This document shows positions 49,163 through 59,105 of a stretch of DNA of 64,000 nt, piece after piece. The DNA is taken from contig NZ_CP043682.1 of the NCBI RefSeq assembly GCF_014084025.1, forward strand, positions 587,582 to 651,581, read 5' to 3'. The notes beneath the pieces were generated by a model that worked only from the letters and a program-made list of their open reading frames with translations, had not been told where the DNA came from and did not search any database. Numbering within the stretch: the first letter of the stretch is position 1; the number at the start of each line of letters is the position of its first letter. The translations under genes and the position numbers were made by a program. Origin of the DNA: Borrelia sp. A-FGy1 (GTDB taxonomy: Bacteria > Spirochaetota > Spirochaetia > Borreliales > Borreliaceae).

Positions 49163-50653
49163 TTATAAAAAATAAACTAAGATTCCCGATATTACAATAT
49201 AGAAAAAAGCATATGTGATTATTTTTGACAATAGTTTTCCTTCTTGACCAATAAGCCCTGCAGTTGTGGTTGCTATTGTTATGTTTTGAGGTGAAATCAT
49301 TTTTCCTCCTGTTGCTCCTGTTGTGTTTGCAGCTGCAAGCCAATAAGGGTTAGTATTAATATTTTCTGCAATTTGTGTTTGTAAATTGCCAAATAGAACA
49401 TTTGAAACAGTATCACTTCCTGTTAAGAAAGTACCAAGAGCTCCTATTAATGGACTAAATAATGGATAAAAAGTACCTGTTATAATTGAAATACCATCTG
49501 CAAGGGTTTTTATCATTCCACTATGTGTCATAAGCCTTGATATTGATACTGTACAAATAATTACGAATGAAGATAACGCCATTTTTTTTAAGGTGAGTAT
49601 AAATGTTTTTAATTGTTCAAATATAGAGACTCTTCTTATTGAATAAGAAACTACTGTTGCAAGAATAATTAATAAACCTGGTGAGGTTATCCATTTAAAA
49701 TGTAGAGGAGCAGAACCTGGATAAACTTCAATAATAGTTTTAAAGTTTGATGATAGATATTTATTTATGCTGTAAAATAGTGGTGAAACAGTTATTATAA
49801 AAGTTACTATTAAAATATAGGGGAGACATGCAAGAAAACATTGCTTTGGATGTAATTTGGTATTTGTATTAACAGTATCTTTTTTTTCAAAAAATTTTAC
49901 ATAAATTGTTGTTATTATCATTGAGATTATGCTTCCAAGTATTCCAGGAAGTTCGGGGCCCAATGCTCTTGATATATAAACTTGAGATATTGCTATTGAT
50001 AGTCCTGAAAGAAGTGTGAGTATAAATATGCCTTTAATTCCTCCTCCTACTAGCATTACTAATATAAATGGTATAATGATTGTTGGGAAAAATAGTTGTA
50101 AAGCAATATCTGATGATAATAATTTAACATCTAATCCTGTTGATTGAGCAAGGGATATTATAGGAATCCCTACAGAACCATATGCAGTAGAAGACGTGTT
50201 CATAATTAGACATATAATACAAGCAAAGATTGGTTCGAATCCCATTGCTATTAGTATTGATACTGGAATTGCAACAGCAGTTCCGTACCCGGCAACTCCT
50301 TCTAAAAAATTACCAAATCCCCATGCTACAAGTAAAACGATTATTCGCTTATCAGAGGATATATTAGATAACATTGACTTTATAATTTTCATGTCATCTT
50401 GGCTTTCAGCCATTTTATAAGTGAAAATAGCAGCAATAATTACAATAACTATTGGCCATATTCCCATTATTGTTCCTTCAAGTATTGCAAGACTTGTATT
50501 TGCTATTCCTAATTTTTTGTCAAACAAAACTAATGCAATCGTTACCATTAAACATATTGGTATTACGTAGTAGGCTGGTTTTTTTATTATCCCAAGCCCA
50601 ATTATTATTATTAATATTGGTACTAATGCTTTCATGAAATCATAAGAGTTCAT
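49163..50653 (-). CDS. lctP: L-lactate permease
   Basis: The 496-residue protein has about 12-14 membrane spans of the LctP family. Markers are GFGNFLEGVAGYGTAVAIPV, NTSSTAYGSVGIPI and, near the C-terminus, LGTFLTGSDTVSNVLFGNLQ and AANTTGATGGKMISPQNI. Borrelia ferments glucose to lactate, so the carrier probably exports lactate with protons; uptake is the role described in respiring bacteria. The ATG at 50653 follows AAAGGAG with a ten-base gap. It is divergent from dacA. Confidence 0.93.
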   Translation of the reverse strand: MNSYDFMKALVPILIIIIGLGIIKKPAYYVIPICLMVTIALVLFDKKLGIANTSLAILEGTIMGIWPIVIVIIAAIFTYKMAESQDDMKIIKSMLSNISSDKRIIVLLVAWGFGNFLEGVAGYGTAVAIPVSILIAMGFEPIFACIICLIMNTSSTAYGSVGIPIISLAQSTGLDVKLLSSDIALQLFFPTIIIPFILVMLVGGGIKGIFILTLLSGLSIAISQVYISRALGPELPGILGSIISMIITTIYVKFFEKKDTVNTNTKLHPKQCFLACLPYILIVTFIITVSPLFYSINKYLSSNFKTIIEVYPGSAPLHFKWITSPGLLIILATVVSYSIRRVSIFEQLKTFILTLKKMALSSFVIICTVSISRLMTHSGMIKTLADGISIITGTFYPLFSPLIGALGTFLTGSDTVSNVLFGNLQTQIAENINTNPYWLAAANTTGATGGKMISPQNITIATTTAGLIGQEGKLLSKIITYAFFYIVISGILVYFL

Positions 50654-50743
50654 AATAAATCTACTCCTTTAATAAATTTACCATTTATAGTTTATCTTTT
50701 AAGTTTATAGTAAATTTTATGCAATAATATACAATGATATAGC

Positions 50744-51937
50744 ATGAAAGTTATCTATACTATGCTACAGATTTTAGTTTTGTCTGGAAAGATTTTTTCG
50801 GTTGATTTTATTGAAATTGAAAGATTAACAAAAGGCGCAAAGTCGGTTGTTCTTCTTGATTGCGACACTAAGCGAGTTCTTTATGCAAGAAATCCTAATC
50901 TAATTTTTCCACCAGCATCTCTTACTAAGCTTGTCACAATTTATACTGCCTTGGTTGAGGCAAAAAAAAAGAATATAGATTTTAGGATTAAAGTACCTAT
51001 TAATAGGAATGCTTCATATTACAATGCTCCGCTAAATTCTTCTTTAATGTTTTTAGAAGAAGGACAGAGGGTAAATTTTGAGGAATTGCTTAAAGGGCTG
51101 ATAATTGCATCAGGGAATGATGCTGCTGTTGCAATTGCTGAATTTATAGGAAGAGGAAATTTAAATAATTTTATTAATTTAATGAATATTAATGTTTTAA
51201 ATTTGGGTCTTTTGAATATGCATTTTGTTGATGCATCAGGGCATAGTAATGATAATAAAATTACAGCATTGGAAATGGCATTGTTTGCAAGAGCTTATAT
51301 AAAAAAATTTGAATTTATGCTTAAAATACATTCTCTTAAAAGTTTTACTTATCCAAGACTTGAAAATTTAGGTAATACACATACTTCAAAGTTTTTAAAT
51401 TTAAAGCAGGAAAATAAAAATATTTTAATATATAGTTATCCTTATGCTGATGGACTTAAGACAGGTTACATTAAAAAGTCAGGGTTAAATTTAGTTGCTA
51501 CAGCTAAAAAAGATGGAATGAGGCTGATATCTGTTATTTTAGGAGTTGATAAAGGAGTTGGAAATATTGGTGAGAAAAAGCGTGCCTTAATTGCAGAGAA
51601 ATTATTTGAATATGGGTTTAATAGTTATTCTAAATTTTCTTTCATGTTAAAATCAAAAGAAAGGATCTATAATGGGGAAGTAGATACGGTCAATATCTCT
51701 TCTAGAAAGCCTTTTGAATATATTTTTACTAGAGATGAGCTTAATAGAGTAAATATAAAGTTTTATATAAAAGATTTAGTTGCTCCACTTAAGGAGCATG
51801 ACATAGTAGGGAAAGCTGAATTTTTTTTGGATAACAATAAATTAGGTGAGTTAAATTTGTACGGCCAGTGTATTGAGAAATTAGGATTTTTAAATAGCGT
51901 ATATAAGTTTTTTAGAAATTTTTTTAAAAGAGAGTAA
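50744..51937 (+). CDS. dacA: D-alanyl-D-alanine carboxypeptidase (PBP5 family)
   Basis: The 397-residue low-molecular-weight penicillin-binding protein has an N-terminal hydrophobic signal and the three active-site motifs: SLTK with Ser59 and Lys62, SGN with Ser123 in ASGNDAAV, and KTG from Lys239 in DGLKTGYIKKSG. A C-terminal PBP5-like beta domain (about 295-375) and a final basic amphipathic stretch (KFFRNFFKRE) for membrane contact follow. It trims terminal D-Ala from peptidoglycan. No Shine-Dalgarno sequence precedes ATG 50744, but TACAAT sits at 50730-50735, so a very short leader is possible. cheD follows 8 bases after its stop. Confidence 0.94.
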   Translation: MKVIYTMLQILVLSGKIFSVDFIEIERLTKGAKSVVLLDCDTKRVLYARNPNLIFPPASLTKLVTIYTALVEAKKKNIDFRIKVPINRNASYYNAPLNSSLMFLEEGQRVNFEELLKGLIIASGNDAAVAIAEFIGRGNLNNFINLMNINVLNLGLLNMHFVDASGHSNDNKITALEMALFARAYIKKFEFMLKIHSLKSFTYPRLENLGNTHTSKFLNLKQENKNILIYSYPYADGLKTGYIKKSGLNLVATAKKDGMRLISVILGVDKGVGNIGEKKRALIAEKLFEYGFNSYSKFSFMLKSKERIYNGEVDTVNISSRKPFEYIFTRDELNRVNIKFYIKDLVAPLKEHDIVGKAEFFLDNNKLGELNLYGQCIEKLGFLNSVYKFFRNFFKRE

Positions 51938-51945
51938 CGAAATTT

Positions 51946-52437
51946 ATGTTAAATCATTTTAATTTTAAGTTGAAAAGAGATGTTACAATAATAGTTCCAG
52001 GTGAGGCTTTTGTGTCAAATAATAGAGTTATTTCTACAATACTTGGTTCTTGTGTATCTGTTGTACTTCATGATGAGATACATAATATTATTGGGGTAAA
52101 TCATTATGTTTTAGTGAAGTCGGATTCAGTAGTAGATTTTTCGCAAAGGGGTAGGTATGGAGTTTATGCTATTCCTATGTTAATTGATGCTATGTTAGAG
52201 AGTGGGTCATTAAAAAATAATCTTAAGGCTAAGCTTTTTGGAGGAGCTAACTTCATGGCAAAGGAGACAATAAGAGTAGGGTCTGAAAATGCAGATTTTG
52301 CAGTTAGTATGTTATCTAAGTATGGCATTCCTATTTTGAGTAAAGATTTTAATCAATCTAAATCTAGAAAGATTTTTGCTTATCCTGAGAACTTTAAGGT
52401 TGTTGTGGAGTATCCAGATGGAGCTAGGGTTTTTTAA
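51946..52437 (+). CDS. cheD: Chemoreceptor glutamine deamidase CheD
   Basis: The 163-residue CheD converts receptor glutamines to glutamates, making methylation sites. The catalytic Cys36 is in STILGSCVSVVLHD and His53 in IIGVNHYVL; the downstream LFGGANFM motif is also intact. In some bacteria CheD also binds the phosphatase CheC/CheX. Substrates may include the four MCP-like proteins in this window. It is coupled to dacA by a short gap and followed by the decayed helicase gene. Confidence 0.93.
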   Translation: MLNHFNFKLKRDVTIIVPGEAFVSNNRVISTILGSCVSVVLHDEIHNIIGVNHYVLVKSDSVVDFSQRGRYGVYAIPMLIDAMLESGSLKNNLKAKLFGGANFMAKETIRVGSENADFAVSMLSKYGIPILSKDFNQSKSRKIFAYPENFKVVVEYPDGARVF

Positions 52438-52444
52438 TCTTGTT

Positions 52445-53760
52445 TAAGATATAGAGGAGAGGCACTTATTTGTATTGATAGATCTCTTCTAATAATTTAT
52501 AGTTCATTAAGTGTCAAGCGATAATTGTTGCTATAGAATAATCATGTGTTTGTAGAAGGGAATTTTGGTTTTACCTTTGCAAACAAAGCTGAAAATTAAA
52601 CATATTACAGGATATTATAGGAAAATCTTAGTAGTAATTTGATAACTAATACTTTTATGCTTTTGGGTTTCTTTTTTTTAATAAAGGTGCATCTTTGAAT
52701 TTTATTAGTAATTCTATGTCAATTTTAAAAATGAGCTTATGTTTTTTTAAAATAAACTTAAAAGTGACGATAATAAAATTTAAGATTTTATTAGGAGTGA
52801 TTAAATCTTTACAATTCTTTATGATTTTGATGATCTTATTTTTAAATCTAAAGAGATATTAAAGGATAATGCAAAGCTTGTATATAAAAATATTTAGATA
52901 GATATAGTTATATTTTGAATAATTAATTTTAATATATTTAGATGTTATTGGTGTTAGTGAAGCAGATATTAAATGAAATTATCGTTTCTAAAAAAATATT
53001 CTTAATGATTCTAATTTTTAATTTCAAATAATAAGAATAGATAAGAATAAAAAATAGGCCTTTATGATCTTGAGTAAATCTGATACAATGAGTATTTTTA
53101 AAATGAATTTCAGAATATCCTGAGTTTATTTTTAGTGAGATTGTTAATCTTTCTGAATTTGAAGAGATTGGTGTTAGAAGTATTGAATTTATCTAGAACG
53201 AACTCTCTTTTTAAAGATATTGAAATGGCTTTTAAAAAACAATTTATTAAGATAAATCCTAATAGTTATTATGATCTTTTAAGAATAATTAATTTAATAA
53301 GAACAGATATTGGGGAAGAGTATTTAAAAAATAATATCTATTGTGGATAACAAAATATTTAATATTTAAGGCGGTTTTTTTGAGATTATGGAAGATTTGA
53401 ATTATGATCAGAATTTTAGCAAACAAATCATAAGGAGTGTATAAAATTTTGTTTCTTTTACTTAAGATTTCTTCAGATAAAGAAGTAAAATGATGTAGAT
53501 AAAAACATCAATGTTAATTTGATTACTATTTATATGGCTAAGGGAATTTAATTTGATAATCCACTTTGTTGTTGAGCATAATATTTGTATTTCACCTAAA
53601 ACAATTGAGTATGATTAGCATAATTTAGAGAGTAAGTTAGTGGTTTTATAGTATCTTAAAATAGTTAGAGAGTCTCTTGTAGCTAATTGCTACTATCTTT
53701 AAGAGGAAATAAAATAAATAATAAATAGAAAAAATTCTCTCAAGATCTATTTCAGAGATT
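52445..53760 (+). pseudogene. Decayed Rep/UvrD-type superfamily 1 DNA helicase
   Basis: Ordered helicase fragments occur in shifting frames with many stops. QAIIVA near 52516 would precede the P-loop, which is gone. FTFANKA at 52570-52590 is motif Ia (TFTNKAA in active enzymes). TFMLLGFFF near 52650 recalls TFHSFGxxFL. YDFDDLIFKSKEILKDNA near 52825-52880 is the stretch leading to motif II, whose DEFQD is lost. VNLITIYMAKGI at 53513-53548 is motif V (VNLMTIHSAKGLEF). The order matches UvrD/Rep, but the remnant is about 1.3 kb against about 2 kb for a complete gene, so deletions also occurred. The longest open piece (53135-53350) is an internal fragment. It is in the BB0607 (rep) position as I recall. 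Confidence 0.88.
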
Positions 53761-53912
53761 TAAAAAGAGTTTTAAGTTTAATCGTTGATAATTTTTAGTA
53801 AATAAAGAATGTTATTTATAAATTTAAATTTATTTTATAATGTTATAAAATTTTGTTAAATAAATGTAATTAATCTTAAGTCTCTTTTTGGTTATAGTAG
53901 GGAGGGGATAAT

Positions 53913-55334
53913 ATGGAAAGTATTGTAATTGATTATTTTAGAAAAATATCTCAAATACCTAGATGTTCAAAAAATAAGGAGGGTATTAGTAATTATATTA
54001 AAAATGAGGCTGAAAAATTTGGATATTCTTTTAATGAAGACAGCATAGGTAATATCATGGTCAAGATTAAGGCTAATGGTATAGAAAATATGGGTCCTAT
54101 TATTTTACAAGCCCACACAGATATGGTTTGTGAAAAAAATGAGGCAGTTGTTCATGACTTTGAAAAAGATCCTATACATATAATTGAAGATAGTGGATAT
54201 TTTATTGCATCAGGTACTACTCTTGGCGCTGATAATGGCATTGGGATTGCCATACTGCTTGCTATTATGAGTGAGGCTAATAGTTTTAAGCATCCTGAGA
54301 TAGAGCTTCTCTTTACTGTTGATGAAGAAATAGGTTTAATAGGTGCAGTTTGCCTTGATCCTAATTTATGTAGTGGAAATATGTTAATTAATCTTGATGG
54401 AGAGGAAGAGGGTTATTTTTTGATTGGATGTGCTGGTTCTTGTCTTGTTAATATTAACTTTATTCCAAAATATAGGCAAAAAAGGAAAGATGTAGGTGTT
54501 GAAATTTTATTTACAGGTCTTAAAGGAGGGCATTCTGGCGCAGATATTCATGTTGATTTGGGAAATTCTTTAAAATTGATGTTTTTTGCTTTAAGTGAAC
54601 TTAGATCAAAGATGGAATTTGAGGTTGAATATATCTCTGGTGGAGACAAGAGTAATTCAATTCCTAGAGAATCAAAAGCCCTCATATTGATTGATCCTGA
54701 GAATTATGCTTTTTTAGAGGAAGAGTTAATCTCATTTAAGCTTAAAGTAAAGGAGATGTGTACCCTTGATTGTGATTTTGAGATTGTGATAAATAATGTA
54801 GATTCTTCTGGTATTGTATTGGAAAATGTGGATCAGGATAGGTTTTTAAATATGGGTATGGCATTTTTACATGGAGTTCAAAAGGTTGAAAGTTATGATA
54901 AGAAACTTATTAGGACTTCTCTAAATTTTGCTAGCCTGTTAAAAACAAATAATGAATATCAGTTTTTATTTACAATAAGGTCATTTTCTGATATTGAGAA
55001 AGATTATGTTTTGAGTCATTTAATAGCAATTAGTAAACTTGCAGGAGCTAATTTTAAAATAATATATGATTATCCTTCTTGGAATCCAAATAAAGATAGT
55101 AAGCTTTTAAATCATCTTAAGAGTGTATATAGAAGTATGTATTTAGAAGACCCTAAAGTTATTGTAATTCATGCTGGACTTGAGACTGGAATAATATCTT
55201 CAAAATTTGGTGGAATAGATTCAATTACAATTGGGCCTTGGATTGAAGCTGCTCATACGCCAAGAGAGAGAGTTAATATTGAATCAACTATTAGGGTCTA
55301 TAATTTCTTAAAGGTGAGTTTGGAGAAGTTGTAA
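53913..55334 (+). CDS. pepD: Aminoacyl-histidine dipeptidase (PepD, M20)
   Basis: The 473-residue enzyme is the PepD/Xaa-His branch of M20 di-zinc peptidases. LQAHTDMVCEKN near 66-77 has the first metal site, GTTLGADNGIGIA the bridging Asp, and LFTVDEEIGLIGA the catalytic Glu. GLKGGHSGADIH and IHAGLETGIISSK complete the signature. It hydrolyses dipeptides, often those with C-terminal His. The ATG follows GGGAGGGG. It stands downstream of the dead helicase and upstream of a tRNA cluster. It and the PepV-type enzyme at 4197 suggest reliance on imported peptides. Confidence 0.93.
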   Translation: MESIVIDYFRKISQIPRCSKNKEGISNYIKNEAEKFGYSFNEDSIGNIMVKIKANGIENMGPIILQAHTDMVCEKNEAVVHDFEKDPIHIIEDSGYFIASGTTLGADNGIGIAILLAIMSEANSFKHPEIELLFTVDEEIGLIGAVCLDPNLCSGNMLINLDGEEEGYFLIGCAGSCLVNINFIPKYRQKRKDVGVEILFTGLKGGHSGADIHVDLGNSLKLMFFALSELRSKMEFEVEYISGGDKSNSIPRESKALILIDPENYAFLEEELISFKLKVKEMCTLDCDFEIVINNVDSSGIVLENVDQDRFLNMGMAFLHGVQKVESYDKKLIRTSLNFASLLKTNNEYQFLFTIRSFSDIEKDYVLSHLIAISKLAGANFKIIYDYPSWNPNKDSKLLNHLKSVYRSMYLEDPKVIVIHAGLETGIISSKFGGIDSITIGPWIEAAHTPRERVNIESTIRVYNFLKVSLEKL

Positions 55335-55375
55335 TCTTTATATTTATGTTACTTGGTTTTGTGTGTATAATTTTG

Positions 55376-55404
55376 TTGACTTACATTTTAAATGTATATA
55401 AAAT
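55376..55404 (+). promoter_or_regulatory. Sigma-70-like promoter for the tRNA cluster
   Basis: TTGACT at 55376-55381 and TAAAAT at 55399-55404 are spaced by 17 bases. Transcription would begin near 55411, 20 bases before tRNA-His. It probably drives His, Arg, Leu and Gly tRNAs together, and perhaps tig. Confidence 0.55.
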
Positions 55405-55430
55405 AACTTACATGTAATTTGGATATAATT

Positions 55431-55504
55431 GGTGGTTGTAGCTCAGTTGGTAGAGCATCGGATTGTGGTTCCGGCTGTCGCGGGTTCAAGTCCCGTCAAT
55501 CACC
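55431..55504 (+). tRNA. tRNA-His (anticodon GTG)
   Basis: The cloverleaf is complete. The anticodon stem TCGGA/TCCGG encloses loop TTGTGGT with anticodon GTG. The first G pairs with the last C beyond a seven-pair acceptor stem (GTGGTTG/CAATCAC, one G-T pair), the G-1:C73 signature of tRNA-His. CCA is not encoded. Confidence 0.96.
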
Positions 55505-55520
55505 TTAAATTTATTACAAT

Positions 55521-55594
55521 GCATTCATAGCTCAATTGGATAGAGCAGTGGACTTCGAATCCAAGGGCTGCAGGTTCGAGTCCTGCTGGATGCG
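55521..55594 (+). tRNA. tRNA-Arg (anticodon TCG)
   Basis: The acceptor stem GCATTCA/TGGATGC and the T arm with GGTTCGAGTCC are clear. The anticodon loop CTTCGAA gives TCG, reading CGA and possibly other CGN codons. It starts 16 bases after tRNA-His. Confidence 0.95.
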
Positions 55595-55656
55595 AAATAA
55601 TGAGAGGTTTTATGCTTGAAAAAGCTTTTTAAGTTTTGTATACTACCTTTAAGAAT

Positions 55657-55737
55657 GCAGGAGTGGTGAAACTGGCAGACACGCTAGACTTAGGATCTAG
55701 TGCCTTTGGCTTGTGGGTTCGACTCCCACCTTCTGCA
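55657..55737 (+). tRNA. tRNA-Leu (anticodon TAG)
   Basis: The 81-base gene has an acceptor stem GCAGGAG/CTTCTGC, an anticodon stem CTAGA/TCTAG with loop CTTAGGA (anticodon TAG), and a long variable arm. It reads CUN leucine codons, mainly CUA. Confidence 0.96.
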
Positions 55738-55743
55738 AGAAGT

Positions 55744-55815
55744 GCGAAAGTAACTCAGGGGTAGAGTGTCACCTTGCCAAGGTGAAAGTCGCGGGTTCAA
55801 ATCCCGTCTTTCGCT
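55744..55815 (+). tRNA. tRNA-Gly (anticodon GCC)
   Basis: The acceptor stem GCGAAAG/CTTTCGC is fully paired, and the anticodon stem TCACC/GGTGA encloses TTGCCAA (anticodon GCC). It starts six bases after tRNA-Leu and ends just before tig. Confidence 0.96.
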
Positions 55816-55862
55816 TAAGTTAAATAAGTGCTGCTATTAGTTCATTTTTGTTAGAGGATAGT

Positions 55863-57212
55863 GTGATATTAAGTAATAGGGTGAAATTACTCCCAGATTC
55901 TAAGGTGGAGGCTGTTATTAAAATTTCTAAAGAATTTGTTAAGGATAAGTATAACGAATTCTTGAAAGATTATTCTTCTAGACTTAAGATACAAGGTTTT
56001 AGAGTAGGGAAAGTTCCTTTTAGTATTATTGAGAAGAAATATTCTAGTAATTTAAAAGCTCTTACTGTGCAAAAAATTATACATAGATCTTTAGAAGATT
56101 TTTTCAAGGATGCTGTTTATAAGCCGCTAAGTTATGCTACTCCTCAGATACTAGGTGATAAATTAGATATAGATTTTGATAAGGATTTTGAATTTACTGT
56201 TTTGTATGAGGCTTATCCTGAATTTGAAAATCCGGATATTTCTAATATTTTGATAGAAATGCCAGAAGTCATTATTTCTGACTCTGATATTGAAGATGAA
56301 CTTAAATTATTGCAGTCGAAAAATTCGGTTATTGTTGATGATAAGGATAGTAGTGTTAAGAAAGGTAGCATTGTTAGAGTGGATTTTGTTGAAGTTGATG
56401 ATTCTTTGATGGAAATTTTATCAACTAGAAGGCAAGATTTTGTTTTTACTGTATGTGATTCTAATAATTATTATGATTTTGATGAAGATATTATTGGAAT
56501 GAAAAAGGATGAAGAAAGGATAGTCAAGAAAATTTATGGAGAGGATTATAGGTTTGGGGAACTTGCTAGTTCTGTTAAAAGGTTAAAGATTACCATTAAA
56601 GATATTAAGAGACGAGAAGTTCCGGAACTTGATGATTATTTTGCAAAAGATATCAATAATAGTTTAAATACTTTAGATGAACTTAAAGATCATATAAGAA
56701 CAAATATGTTAAAGCTTGTGAAGGAAAAGGAGGAAGATTTTAAGCTTTCAAAGTTATTGTTTAATATCTCAGAAAAATTAAACATAGAAATTCCTCCTTC
56801 CATGTTTGAAGTTGAACTTAATAATGCTTTGATCAAATTTTCAGAACGGGATAAGATTAGTATTGACCAATTAAGAAGTTCTTTAAATGAAATGAAAGAT
56901 AAAGATAATGTTTTTAAAAACAATGTAATTAAAAATTTAAAGTCTAAGTTAATTTTACAAAAGATGGTGGACAATGATATAGAAGAAGTGACAGATATTG
57001 ATTTAGAACAGGAGCTTATCAGACAGGCATGTGATGCAAAGATAGGCCTTGAAGAGATTCATAAATTTTATGAAGAAAAGGATTTGTTGAAAATTTTAAA
57101 AGACGAAATAAAGAGAAAAAAAGTTAAAGATAAGATTTTAAAAAATGTTAAGGAAATTAGGCTTAACAAAATTTCTTTTAAAGATTTTATTAAGAATGAA
57201 ATAGGTGGATAA
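55863..57212 (+). CDS. tig: Trigger factor, ribosome-associated chaperone
   Basis: The protein has an N-terminal ribosome-binding domain with the signature region [16 protein letters not shown] (family consensus GFRxGKxP). A divergent FKBP-type isomerase domain follows (about 145-235; [35 protein letters not shown]), then the helical C-terminal substrate cradle. I prefer the GTG at 55863 (about 449 residues, [10 protein letters not shown]) because AGAGG lies five bases upstream; TTG 55848 is in frame but precedes that site. Trigger factor shields nascent chains. Its stop overlaps the clpP start by one base (TAATG), which makes the folding and proteolysis genes one operon. Confidence 0.93.
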   Translation: MILSNRVKLLPDSKVEAVIKISKEFVKDKYNEFLKDYSSRLKIQGFRVGKVPFSIIEKKYSSNLKALTVQKIIHRSLEDFFKDAVYKPLSYATPQILGDKLDIDFDKDFEFTVLYEAYPEFENPDISNILIEMPEVIISDSDIEDELKLLQSKNSVIVDDKDSSVKKGSIVRVDFVEVDDSLMEILSTRRQDFVFTVCDSNNYYDFDEDIIGMKKDEERIVKKIYGEDYRFGELASSVKRLKITIKDIKRREVPELDDYFAKDINNSLNTLDELKDHIRTNMLKLVKEKEEDFKLSKLLFNISEKLNIEIPPSMFEVELNNALIKFSERDKISIDQLRSSLNEMKDKDNVFKNNVIKNLKSKLILQKMVDNDIEEVTDIDLEQELIRQACDAKIGLEEIHKFYEEKDLLKILKDEIKRKKVKDKILKNVKEIRLNKISFKDFIKNEIGG

Positions 57213-57811
57213 TGAAAAGAGAGTATATGCATACTTTGGTGCCTACTGTGGTAGAGCATACGGGGAATTATGAGAGAGTTTTTGATATATATTCAAGATT
57301 ATTGAGGGATAGGATAATTTTTTTGAGTGGTGAGATTAATGATATTAAGGCAGATACAATTATTGCACAACTTCTTTTTTTAGAATCTGAGAGTTCTAAC
57401 AAGGATATATATATTTATATAAATTCTCCAGGAGGTAGTATTACTTCAGGGCTTGCAATTTATGATACTATGCAATATATTAAACCAGATGTTAGGACTA
57501 TTTGTATTGGTCAGGCAGCTTCAATGGCTGCATTTTTGCTTGCAGGAGGTACTTTGGGGAAGAGGGAATCATTGTCGTATTCAAGAATAATGATTCATCA
57601 ACCTTGGGGTGGAATAGGGGGGCAAGCTAGTGACATTAGTATACAGGCAAATGAAATTATCAGGCTTAAGAGATTAATAATAGATATTATGTCTAGTAAG
57701 CTAGGGGTTTCTAAGAAAAGATTATCTATTGATATTGAAAGGGATTACTTTATGACACCAAGTGATGCTCTTGATTATGGGATTATTGATAATATTTTGG
57801 AGAGAAATTAA
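57212..57811 (+). CDS. clpP: ATP-dependent Clp protease proteolytic subunit
   Basis: The 199-residue serine protease forms a double heptamer barrel loaded by ClpX. The catalytic triad reads Ser104 ([15 protein letters not shown]), His129 ([11 protein letters not shown]) and Asp178 ([12 protein letters not shown]). [19 protein letters not shown] is the oxyanion-loop motif. The N-terminal propeptide is short. It is translationally coupled to tig and 23 bases upstream of clpX. Confidence 0.97.
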   Translation: MKREYMHTLVPTVVEHTGNYERVFDIYSRLLRDRIIFLSGEINDIKADTIIAQLLFLESESSNKDIYIYINSPGGSITSGLAIYDTMQYIKPDVRTICIGQAASMAAFLLAGGTLGKRESLSYSRIMIHQPWGGIGGQASDISIQANEIIRLKRLIIDIMSSKLGVSKKRLSIDIERDYFMTPSDALDYGIIDNILERN

Positions 57812-57834
57812 TTTAGTTTTGGATAAAAATTTAT

Positions 57835-59082
57835 ATGGCTAGAAGTAAAAGTCAAAAGATAGAAGGATGTTCTTTTTGTGGACGCAGTAAAACTGAAGTT
57901 GAAGGGAAAATGATTACTGCAAGGTCTGTTGCTATTTGTTTTGAATGCTCTAAAGTATGTTACAATCTTTTTCAAGAAGAGACAGAAAAATCTCTAAGTG
58001 GTAAATCTTCTAGAGTGCTTCCAACGCCTAGACAGCTTAAAAATCATTTAGATAAGTATATTATTGGACAAGAAGATGCTAAAAAAGTGTTATCTGTGGC
58101 TGTTTATAATCACTATAAGAGAATATTTAGGGGTAGTATAGTTAATGGGGGAGGGGGAGTTGAGCTTGAAAAAGCTAACATATTAATTGTGGGTCCTACT
58201 GGCAGCGGTAAGACTTTGCTTGCTAAAAAATTGGCTACTGAAATGAATGTTCCTTTTGCAATAGCAGATGCTACAGCACTTACTGAGGCTGGCTATGTAG
58301 GTGAAGATGTCGAAAATATTTTACTTAAACTTATTCATGCAGCTCATGGAGATATAGGATTTGCGGAGAGAGGCATCATTTATATAGATGAAATAGATAA
58401 GATTGCAAAAAAAGGTGAAAATGTTTCAATCACTAGAGATGTTTCTGGAGAAGGGGTTCAGCAGGCTTTGCTGAAAATTATTGAGGGTACTGTTGCCAAT
58501 GTACCACCAAGAGGAGGAAGAAAGCATCCTTATGAGGATACTATTGAGATTAATACGCAAAATATTCTGTTTATATGTGGTGGTGCTTTTGTTGGGCTTG
58601 AAAAGATTATTCAGAAAAGAATTAGTAGGAGTTCTATTGGATTTTCATCTAATGATAGAAAAGAGATGAGAGACGATAATTTTTTAAAATATTTAGAGAT
58701 AGAAGATTTAATTAAGTTTGGGCTCATTCCAGAATTTGTGGGTAGATTACCTGTGCATTCTTATCTTGAAAGGCTAGAAAAGAAAGATTTAATTAAAATA
58801 TTAATTGAACCAGATAATTCTATTTTGAAGCAATATTATCATATGTTTAAGATGGATAATGTTGAGCTGGTATTTGAAAATGATGCAATTGATGCAATTG
58901 CAGAAGAGGCAATGATTAAGAATACGGGTGCAAGAGGATTGCGTTCTATTTTAGAAGAGCTACTTAAACATGCTATGTTTGAAATACCTTCGGTTAAACA
59001 AGCGAAGAAAGTTATTGTTACCAAAGAATCTGTTTTAAATAAGAATATTGAACCCTTAATTTTGACGGGTGAAGCAGGTTAA
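57835..59082 (+). CDS. clpX: ATP-dependent Clp protease ATP-binding subunit ClpX
   Basis: ClpX unfolds substrates and feeds them to ClpP. The 415-residue protein has the N-terminal C4 zinc domain ([14 protein letters not shown], then CFECSKVC). The AAA+ module has Walker [17 protein letters not shown] near 122, the pore loop [11 protein letters not shown], Walker [14 protein letters not shown] and sensor-2 [11 protein letters not shown]. The ClpP-docking loop appears as [10 protein letters not shown], with IGF as expected. It is in one run with tig, clpP and lon. Confidence 0.97.
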   Translation: MARSKSQKIEGCSFCGRSKTEVEGKMITARSVAICFECSKVCYNLFQEETEKSLSGKSSRVLPTPRQLKNHLDKYIIGQEDAKKVLSVAVYNHYKRIFRGSIVNGGGGVELEKANILIVGPTGSGKTLLAKKLATEMNVPFAIADATALTEAGYVGEDVENILLKLIHAAHGDIGFAERGIIYIDEIDKIAKKGENVSITRDVSGEGVQQALLKIIEGTVANVPPRGGRKHPYEDTIEINTQNILFICGGAFVGLEKIIQKRISRSSIGFSSNDRKEMRDDNFLKYLEIEDLIKFGLIPEFVGRLPVHSYLERLEKKDLIKILIEPDNSILKQYYHMFKMDNVELVFENDAIDAIAEEAMIKNTGARGLRSILEELLKHAMFEIPSVKQAKKVIVTKESVLNKNIEPLILTGEAG

Positions 59083-59105
59083 TAAAATTTGGTCAAAAGA
59101 ACTTT

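Noticed and set aside
53135-53350. A 71-codon open frame in the cheD-pepD interval as a real small gene
   Set aside because: It sits in order between helicase remnants, has no ribosome site, and is best explained as an internal fragment of the decayed helicase.
55424-55429. Perfect TATAAT just before tRNA-His as its -10 box
   Set aside because: Transcription from it would start inside the tRNA and no -35 is suitably spaced; the TTGACT/TAAAAT pair upstream fits better.
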